The translations under genes were made by a program, and so were the position numbers. From positions 1 to 6,201 of the forward strand of contig JASHZA010000104.1 in NCBI GenBank assembly GCA_030042765.1: 6,201 nt of DNA. The letters run 5' to 3'. A model generated the notes under the pieces. The model was not told the DNA's origin. It saw nothing but the letters and a program-made list of their open reading frames with translations, and did no database searches. Each line of letters starts with the position of its first letter. Position 1 is the stretch's first letter. Below are positions 1 through 4,270 of this stretch, piece after piece. This DNA comes from Candidatus Binataceae bacterium. GTDB lineage: Bacteria; Desulfobacterota; Binatia; Binatales; Binataceae.

Positions 1-2
1 AC

Positions 3-878
3 GCGGCCGTCAACGAAAAGCCCGGCTTACTTCAGGGATGGCTCGAGCGCGAGCAGATGCAACGCAACCTCGCGATGCTCCACAACCTCTTCGAGCCTCT
101 CGAAGCCGCCGCCAAAAGTCTCCACCACGTCTCGCTGCTCCAGGGCACTAAGGCTTACGGCGCCCATCTCGGCCCGATAGCGATCCCCGCGCGCGAACGC
201 TCGCCGCGCCATCCGCACGAGAATTTCTACTGGCTCCAGGAGGACTATCTCCGCGATCGTCAGCGCGGCAAACAATGGCACTGGACGATCCTGCGCCCGC
301 AACTCGTCGTCGGCGAGGCCATTGGCGCCAATCTCAACGTGCTACCGGCGATCGGAGTTTACGCGGCGATACGGCGCGAAGCGGGATTGCCTTTGTCCTT
401 CCCCGGCGGCCCGCCCTTCATCTTCGAGATGGTTGACGTCGACCTGATGGCGCGGGCGCTCGAATGGGCCGCCACTACGCCCGCCTGCCGCAACGAAACC
501 TACAACATTACAAACGGTGACGTTTTCACCTGGCGCGAGGTATGGCCGACCATCGCCGACGCGCTTGGTATGCAGGTCGGCCCGGAGCAGCCGCTGTCGC
601 TCGCCCAGGAGATGCCGAAGCATCAGGCGCAATGGGCCGCGATCGTACACAAGTACGGTCTCTCCGCTCCTGAGGATATGCACGCCTTTGTCGGCGAATC
701 GTTTGCCCTCGCCGATTTCTCCTTCGGCTACGGCGCCAAAAATCCGCAGGCGATGATCGTGAGCACGATCAAGGCCCGCCAGGCCGGCTTCCACGATTGC
801 ATCGATACGGAGGACATGTTCCGTAAATGGTTCCTGCGGTTCCAGGAGCTCAAACTCTTGCCCCCTCCGCTCCGATAG
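3..878 (+). CDS. PRISE-type NAD(P)-dependent SDR (enone reductase-like), 5' end cut by window
   Basis: The reading frame is open to the left edge and ends at TAG 876-878, giving 291 visible residues. Relatives are about 350-390 residues long, so the N-terminal Rossmann GxxGxxG part lies outside the window. Numbering from the edge, LQGTKAYG (47-53) and NFYWLQEDYL (74-83) match the two signature segments of the progesterone 5-beta-reductase/iridoid synthase (PRISE, atypical extended SDR) family. That family does not use the classical YxxxK pair: its catalytic lysine corresponds to K50 and its tyrosine (Y179 of the plant enzyme) to Y76. WTILRP (94-99) and YNITNGDVFTWREVW (167-181) are typical later segments. 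Known members reduce the activated C=C bond of enones with NADPH in the cytosol, and the bacterial substrate cannot be told from sequence. The methylase gene lies 168 bp downstream on the same strand, too far for tight coupling. The family call is firm and the reaction is inferred. Confidence 0.87.
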   Translation, partial: AAVNEKPGLLQGWLEREQMQRNLAMLHNLFEPLEAAAKSLHHVSLLQGTKAYGAHLGPIAIPARERSPRHPHENFYWLQEDYLRDRQRGKQWHWTILRPQLVVGEAIGANLNVLPAIGVYAAIRREAGLPLSFPGGPPFIFEMVDVDLMARALEWAATTPACRNETYNITNGDVFTWREVWPTIADALGMQVGPEQPLSLAQEMPKHQAQWAAIVHKYGLSAPEDMHAFVGESFALADFSFGYGAKNPQAMIVSTIKARQAGFHDCIDTEDMFRKWFLRFQELKLLPPPLR

Positions 879-1046
879 CCGGCATGCGACTTTCGACAGT
901 TGCTGTTTACTGATGTGACTTTCCGCAATTCCTCCCTTTGTCCAGGGGAAGGAACGCACGGGCATCGCGAGCGCCAGGTCGACCTCCCCGGGGATAAACT
1001 CAGGTCTTGATTCCAACCAGCTTGAGGTGTCGAGCCATGTTAACCT
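879..1046. other. 168-bp spacer with a cluster of palindromes
   Basis: No gene is supported here. The spacer holds an imperfect stem-loop at 929-954 (pyrimidine-rich arm, TGTCC loop, purine-rich arm, one bulged A) about 50 bp after the reductase stop. Next come two abutting perfect palindromes, AGGTCGACCT (976-985) and TCCCCGGGGA (985-994). GACCT at 981-985 can alternatively pair with AGGTC at 1002-1006. The stem-loop could help end reductase transcription, but no T-run follows it. I see no convincing sigma-70 promoter for the methylase. GAGG at 1024-1027 is too far from the start to be its ribosome binding site. Confidence 0.5.
929..954 (+). terminator. Possible stem-loop 3' of the reductase gene (no U-tract)
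   Basis: The arms TTCCT-CCC-TT (929-938) and AAGGAAGGGG read back from 954 form about ten pairs, with one bulged A (949) and one G-T pair around a TGTCC loop. It lies 50 bp after the TAG of the reductase. There is no run of T on either side, so an intrinsic terminator is only possible. It could equally be a small interspersed palindrome. Confidence 0.3.
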
Positions 1047-1910
1047 GTGCTCATGCCAATCAAGGCCGCAATCGCTCGGAAGCTTCCTCCTTGCACGCCG
1101 TCTCCGCGGCAAGCTTCCGACGCGGATCTATCGAGCCGCTTGCGCCCACCCCTCAAGTGGGCAGGTGGTAAACGCTGGCAAGTGCCGCATTTGCGCGACC
1201 TCTGGTCAGCCCACACAGAGCGCCGCCTTATCGAGCCCTTCTGCGGAGGTCTCGCAATCACGCTGGCGCTTTTGCCCCGGCGAGCGATTCTCAACGACAT
1301 CAATCCCCACGTGATAAATTTCTACCGATGGCTCAAGCGCGGCCTGACAACATCACTCGTGATGACCAACGACGAGCGCGGATACTACGCGCATCGCGAA
1401 CGCTTCAACCAATTACTTGCCGAGGGCAAAGCCGCCAGCCAGCAAGCGGCCGCCCTCTTCTATTACCTCAACCGCACGGGCTATAACGGGCTGTGCCGGT
1501 TCAATCGAAAGGGCGCCTTCAACGTGCCCTTCGGGCGCCACAGCCGAATCACGTATACGTCCGACTTCACCGCCTATAAAGAAGTCTTTGCCGACTGGAA
1601 GCTCATGAACGACGACTTTGAGGCGATACCGCTGGACGCCAACGATTTCGTGTACGCGGATCCACCATACGACGTCGAGTTCAGGAGCTACTCCAAAGAG
1701 GGCTTCGGCTGGGAGGAGCAGGTACGCGCGGCGGAATGGCTCGCGAGGCACCCTGGCCCGGTCGTGTTGTCCAACCAGGCCACCGCACGGATCGTCGCTC
1801 TCTACAAGCGCTTGGGATTCAAGCTCAAGTTCCTCGAGGCGCCACGCATGATTAGTTGCACCGGCGATCGCACGCCCGCCCGAGAGGTTCTAGCCACAAA
1901 AAATCTCTAA
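1047..1910 (+). CDS. Dam-family (D12 class) DNA adenine-N6 methyltransferase
   Basis: This 287-residue protein transfers a methyl group from S-adenosylmethionine to adenine N6 in DNA. All landmarks of the D12/Dam class are in order: PPLKWAGGK (34-42), the AdoMet loop in IEPFCGGLAI (62-71), DINPHVINFY (84-93), NRTGYNGLCRFN (142-153) with FNVPFG (158-163), the catalytic DPPY (205-208, bases 1659-1670), VLSNQ (240-244) and a Dam-like tail with RMISCTGDR (267-275). E. coli Dam has matching segments, so GATC is the likely target, but that is inferred. An in-frame TAA at 1041-1043 limits the start to GTG 1047 or ATG 1053. ATG 1053 (285 residues) is a good alternative, and neither has a clear Shine-Dalgarno. 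About 30 residues precede the first motif, more than in E. coli Dam. The AdoMet loop reads FCGG where the common form is FxGxG. No endonuclease gene is in view, so it looks like an orphan methylase. Confidence 0.93.
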   Translation: MLMPIKAAIARKLPPCTPSPRQASDADLSSRLRPPLKWAGGKRWQVPHLRDLWSAHTERRLIEPFCGGLAITLALLPRRAILNDINPHVINFYRWLKRGLTTSLVMTNDERGYYAHRERFNQLLAEGKAASQQAAALFYYLNRTGYNGLCRFNRKGAFNVPFGRHSRITYTSDFTAYKEVFADWKLMNDDFEAIPLDANDFVYADPPYDVEFRSYSKEGFGWEEQVRAAEWLARHPGPVVLSNQATARIVALYKRLGFKLKFLEAPRMISCTGDRTPAREVLATKNL

Positions 1911-1948
1911 TCGTCAATGCCTCCACGGGACAACCCACCAGGGGAGTT

Positions 1949-1974
1949 TGCGCCGCCGTGCCCCTCCCGGCGCA
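1949..1974. terminator. GC-rich hairpin between convergent genes (possible bidirectional terminator)
   Basis: TGCGCCG (1949-1955) is exactly complementary to CGGCGCA (1968-1974) across a 12-nt loop. CACCA (1936-1940) and TGGTG (1975-1979) could add an outer stem, with an eight-base bulge on one side. AGGGG (1940-1944) with CCCCT (1961-1965) is a competing pairing. The place between converging stops suits a terminator, but there is no T-run on either strand. Confidence 0.3.
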
Positions 1975-1975
1975 T

Positions 1976-1991
1976 GGTGAAATATTTCACC
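1976..1991. promoter_or_regulatory. Perfect 16-bp palindrome, operator-like
   Basis: GGTGAAATATTTCACC equals its own reverse complement. Its core GTGAA-N4-TTCAC matches the centre of the published Rex (NADH-sensing repressor) operator, TTGTGAA-N4-TTCACAA, but the outer bases differ. It lies downstream of both neighbouring genes rather than in front of a start codon, so a classical operator role for them is unlikely. It could control a small transcript or simply be the palindromic head of the dispersed repeat. Confidence 0.4.
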
Positions 1992-2032
1992 CTGCCCACA
2001 ATTTCTACAATGTGCATAATACGTGGTAATCG
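1976..2032 (+). repeat. Dispersed non-coding repeat, copy A
   Basis: Copy A begins with the perfect 16-bp palindrome GGTGAAATATTTCACC (1976-1991), runs on as CTGC, and after a variable middle has ATAAT (2016-2020), GTGG (2023-2026) and AATCG (2028-2032). Aligned without a gap to 4037-4093, 40 of 57 bases agree. The matches fall in blocks: 18 of the first 20, then all of the three short blocks just named. A further 12-mer, GCGGGCGTGAGA at 2072-2083, has an 11/12 partner at 4142-4153, so the full element may be about 108-117 bp. It lies between convergent genes. The reverse strand reads a short peptide with CRNC through it, but copy B has a stop there, so it is not coding. Its family is unknown to me. 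Confidence 0.7.
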
Positions 2033-2140
2033 CGTGCCCGCAGCCGGCGGCGGCGGCGCGGGGTTGCGCGGGCGGGCGTGAGAGACCCTTGCTATCGATC
2101 TGCCTCGATGGCTGCGGAGGCGGGGAGAGGCGCCGGGCTG

Positions 2141-3100
2141 CTACGCGGCGTGGGCGGCGCCCGCGTAATGGGTAGCGATCTCGCGGCCGATTAGCTCGAC
2201 CTGCCCGGCCCATGCGGCAGGCTCGGCCATCGGCCACAGCACGAATTTGTCCAGCCCGATGGCGATATACTCCTGGAGGCGCCGCATGATGTCTTCGGGC
2301 GATCCGTAGATGGTGCGCTGAATGAAGGCCTCGGCCCCGCGGCCCATCGCGGCCATCGCCGGGCGCATCTCCTCGATCGCGCGCTCGCGCGAGGCGGCGA
2401 GGCGGCAGAGCAGAATCAGCCCCGACTCGATGCGCGCGTTGGCGCGGCCGAATTGCGCCGCATAGCTGCGAATCGTCGCCATGTTGCGCGTGAACTCCTC
2501 GGGCGTCTGGAAGGAAGCAAAGTAACCGTCGGCCAGGCGCGCGGTGCGTTTGAGCGCGGCGTCGGAGCGTCCGCCGACCCAGATGTCGATGGTGCCAGAA
2601 TCGTTGTTGGCGCGCGGCTGCGGGCGCGGCTCGATCGTGACGTTGTCGAAGTTGAAGTACTTGCCGTGGAAGCTCGCCTTCGGTTCGGTCCAGACTTTGC
2701 GCAGAACGAGGATACCTTCGTCGAGGCGCCGGCCGCGCCCCTCGGTGGGGATACCGCAGGCCGCATAGTCGGCGAGGTTCGCTCCGGTCCCGACCGCCAT
2801 CACGACGCGCCCGTGCGACAGATAATCGAGAGAGGCGAAGGATTTGGCGGCGACCAGCGGATGACGCAGGTTGAGCAGGAAGACACTCGGCCCGAACTTG
2901 ATTTTCGAGGTGCGCGAGGCTAGCAGCGAAAGGGTCGCGATGACGTCGAGTTCCGGCGAGGGCGCGAGCAGGTGGTCGGACAACCAGAAGGAGTCGAGGC
3001 CCCAATCCTCGGCTCGCTCAGCGACATGCGCGATAGTCTCCGCGGTGGGCAGCCCGAGGCTGAAGAGCCCGAATCCGACGCCGATTTTAACCTGATTCAT
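2141..3100 (-). CDS. LLM-class (luciferase-like) flavin/F420-dependent oxidoreductase
   Basis: This complete 319-residue gene runs from ATG (3100-3098) to TAG (2143-2141). The N-terminus VKIGVGFGLFSLG (4-16), FWLSDHLLAPSPELD (38-52), TSKIKFGPSVFLLNLRHP (64-81), LDYLSHGRVVMAVGTG (91-106) and IDIWVGGRSDAALKRTARLADGY (from 171) are the standard order of the bacterial luciferase/LLM TIM-barrel family (COG2141-like). The C-terminal IYGSPEDIMRRLQEYIAIGLD (from 264) is the usual closing segment. Family members use reduced FMN or coenzyme F420 to oxidise or reduce small organic substrates in the cytosol. Which cofactor and substrate apply here cannot be read from sequence. The start is the only suitable Met before the first strand, though only a weak purine stretch (GGGAAAA) precedes it. 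The gene is divergent from the MBL gene, about 52 bp from ATG to ATG, which hints at a shared control region. It is not fused or truncated. Confidence 0.92.
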   Translation of the reverse strand: MNQVKIGVGFGLFSLGLPTAETIAHVAERAEDWGLDSFWLSDHLLAPSPELDVIATLSLLASRTSKIKFGPSVFLLNLRHPLVAAKSFASLDYLSHGRVVMAVGTGANLADYAACGIPTEGRGRRLDEGILVLRKVWTEPKASFHGKYFNFDNVTIEPRPQPRANNDSGTIDIWVGGRSDAALKRTARLADGYFASFQTPEEFTRNMATIRSYAAQFGRANARIESGLILLCRLAASRERAIEEMRPAMAAMGRGAEAFIQRTIYGSPEDIMRRLQEYIAIGLDKFVLWPMAEPAAWAGQVELIGREIATHYAGAAHAA

Positions 3101-3112
3101 AGATGTTTTCCC

Positions 3113-3130
3113 GGCTAGGTTCTACCAGCC
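3113..3130. promoter_or_regulatory. Inverted repeat in the divergent LLM/MBL spacer
   Basis: GGCTAGGT (3113-3120) and ACCAGCC (3124-3130) pair at seven positions, with one unpaired A (3117) and a TCT centre. The site lies midway between the two divergent starts, where an operator for both genes would be expected. CAGTG also occurs twice nearby (3133-3137 and 3145-3149), 12 bp apart. I could not make out convincing -35/-10 pairs for either gene. Confidence 0.3.
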
Positions 3131-3152
3131 CGCAGTGATATTAACAGTGTTT

Positions 3153-3926
3153 ATGCGGAGATCGCCATTGGGGCGCGACGGCCTCGACCTAACTTTCCTG
3201 GGCACCGGCGACGCCTTTGCCAGCCGCGGCCGCTTTCAGTCCGGCTACGTTATCGAGGGTGCCGGATGCAAGATTCTGATGGAAGCGGGTCCGACAGTGC
3301 TGTGCGCGATGAAGCGCATGAACTTCAACCCGGCTGAGATCGACGTAATCCTGATAAGTCATCTGCATGGCGACCATTTCGGCGGGCTGCCCTTTCTGAT
3401 CCTCGAGTACCTGTGGGAGAGCCCGCGGAAGACCAACATGGTGATCGCCGGTCCGCGCCATCTCGAAGAGCGCACGTGGCTCCTGTTCAAGACCATGTTC
3501 CCGTTCTCGCGGGGCGATGTCGAACGGGTCAAGCGCCAACTCAAGTTCGTGGTGATCGAACCGGAAAGCGATCAGAAGATTGGCAAGGCGCGGGTGCGAG
3601 CGATTCGCGTCCCGCACATGAAACGCTTCTGCTCACTCGCGTTCAGAGTCGAGCTGGACGGCAAGACGATCGCGTTCACAGGCGACAGCGGATGGACCGA
3701 CGCGCTGGTGCCGTTCACGGCGGGCGCCGATCTTTTCGTGTGCGAGTGTACGTACTTCGACAGCACGGAACTCGATTTTCATATCAACTATCCGCTGCTT
3801 GAACGGAAGTCATCTAGCTTCGACGTCGGGCGGATGGTGCTGACGCACGTCGGGCGCGAGGTGCTCGATCATAATTCGGACGTCAAGCTGGAGATCGCCT
3901 CGGACGGGATGAAGCTGCACGTCTGA
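3153..3926 (+). CDS. MBL-fold metallo-hydrolase, ElaC/RNase Z-like
   Basis: From ATG 3153 the protein has 257 residues and ends at TGA 3924-3926. The N-terminal LDLTFLGTGDAFASRGRFQS (11-30) is typical of the RNase Z/ElaC-like branch of the metallo-beta-lactamase fold. The metal-binding residues are all present: H70, H72, D74 and H75 in SHLHGDH, H155 in VPHMKR, D178 in FTGDSG and H232 in LTHVG. It should be an active, probably di-zinc, cytosolic hydrolase. The branch includes tRNA 3' processing enzymes, phosphodiesterases and many uncharacterised hydrolases. I see no long exosite insertion such as RNase Z uses to hold tRNA, so a small-molecule ester or phosphodiester substrate is as likely. 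Start choice: GTG 3135 or GTG 3147 would add six or two residues with no better ribosome binding site, and the ATG still leaves ten residues before the first strand. No signal peptide is visible. It is divergent from the LLM gene. Confidence 0.9.
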   Translation: MRRSPLGRDGLDLTFLGTGDAFASRGRFQSGYVIEGAGCKILMEAGPTVLCAMKRMNFNPAEIDVILISHLHGDHFGGLPFLILEYLWESPRKTNMVIAGPRHLEERTWLLFKTMFPFSRGDVERVKRQLKFVVIEPESDQKIGKARVRAIRVPHMKRFCSLAFRVELDGKTIAFTGDSGWTDALVPFTAGADLFVCECTYFDSTELDFHINYPLLERKSSSFDVGRMVLTHVGREVLDHNSDVKLEIASDGMKLHV

Positions 3927-4036
3927 TCGCGCCACGCTAGCGAAGCGGCGGCGCTGCGAATGGGAGCGGCCGCGCGAGGCTCCGTCCTTGCGCAAGCAGG
4001 CTCCGGCCGACGGGTATCAACAGGATTTTTAGGGGG

Positions 4037-4093
4037 GGTGAAGGATTTCACCCTGCACAGCAATCGTTAGTTATGGATAATGGGTGGCAATCG
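4037..4093 (+). repeat. Dispersed non-coding repeat, copy B
   Basis: Copy B has the same orientation as copy A and aligns to it without gaps (offset 2061 bp, 40 of 57 identical). GGTGAAGGATTTCACC (4037-4052) keeps both six-base arms of the palindrome but has a changed centre. CTGC follows, and after a poorly conserved middle come ATAAT (4077-4081), GTGG (4084-4087) and AATCG (4089-4093). GCGGGCGTAAGA (4142-4153) matches the downstream 12-mer of copy A at 11 of 12 bases, nine bases farther out than in copy A. Unlike copy A, a tight GC hairpin (4108-4122) lies in between. This copy too sits between convergent genes, so insertion at, or retention in, 3' ends is the shared context. Confidence 0.7.
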
Positions 4094-4107
4094 TGCGTTC
4101 GCGGGGG

Positions 4108-4122
4108 TCGCGGACGCCGCGA
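4108..4122. other. Short GC hairpin in the tail of repeat copy B
   Basis: TCGCGG (4108-4113) and CCGCGA (4117-4122) are exactly complementary around a three-base ACG loop. It lies 15 bases after the conserved AATCG block. If the element is transcribed rightward, this would be a stable stem early in the RNA. Copy A has only a looser pairing here (GCCCGC 2036-2041 with GCGGGC 2068-2073 or 2072-2077). Confidence 0.35.
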
Positions 4123-4270
4123 GGGCGGGTGCTCTAGTGGAGCGGGCGTAAGACGTCTCGCAGGCGAACGATAAGCGAACATCAGGGTCATCTCCCGACG
4201 CCTCGGCGGGCCGGTGAGAGCGAACCGCTAGTGGCGATGGCATCGACTCCTTCTTTCAACATCAAGATTC

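Larger units (their letters stand above)
1911..2140. other. Convergent spacer between methylase and LLM oxidoreductase genes
   Basis: This is a 230-bp non-coding stretch between two converging stop codons. It contains a GC hairpin (1949-1974), a perfect 16-bp palindrome (1976-1991), the first copy of the dispersed repeat (1976-2032), and a GGC-rich tract around 2044-2060. The segment about 1980-2030 is distinctly AT-richer than everything around it. No intrinsic terminator with a T-run was found for either gene. Confidence 0.5.
3927..4270. other. 344-bp convergent spacer with second repeat copy
   Basis: No gene is supported. From left to right it holds a possible hairpin GGAGC/GCTCC (3963-3967 with 3979-3983), an 8-bp direct repeat AGGCTCCG (3977-3984 and 3998-4005) flanking the palindrome CTTGCGCAAG (3987-3996), and a short T-run followed by seven G (4026-4038). 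Then come the second dispersed repeat copy (4037-4093), a tight hairpin TCGCGG-ACG-CCGCGA (4108-4122), and the 12-mer at 4142-4153, which can fold with 4154-4161. From about 4165 to 4270 I see nothing distinctive. Neither flanking gene has a clear terminator with a T-run. Confidence 0.5.

Noticed and set aside
342..1112. A 256-codon open frame antisense to the reductase gene
   Set aside because: It mirrors a well-supported coding gene and shows no recognisable family segment. It also runs through the palindromic spacer.
1970..2035. Zinc-ribbon-like peptide with CRNC on the - strand through repeat copy A
   Set aside because: The same frame in copy B contains a stop and lacks the cysteines, so the conservation is at the DNA level, not protein.
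2044..2060. GGC triplet run as a microsatellite
   Set aside because: About four GGC units in GC-rich non-coding DNA is too short to be meaningful.
2453..2923. A 156-codon open frame on + inside the LLM gene
   Set aside because: It is wholly contained in a confident gene on the other strand and has no recognisable motif.
1914..3005. A 363-codon open frame on the - strand overlapping the LLM gene
   Set aside because: It lies almost wholly on the LLM gene in another frame and has an Arg/Ala/Pro-rich composition typical of a GC-rich shadow. Its end crosses the dispersed repeat, whose other copy has a stop in that frame.
4020..4040. Intrinsic terminator of the MBL gene at the short T-run before the seven G
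   Set aside because: The T-run has no stable GC stem immediately before it. The nearest palindrome (3987-3996) is 30 bp upstream.
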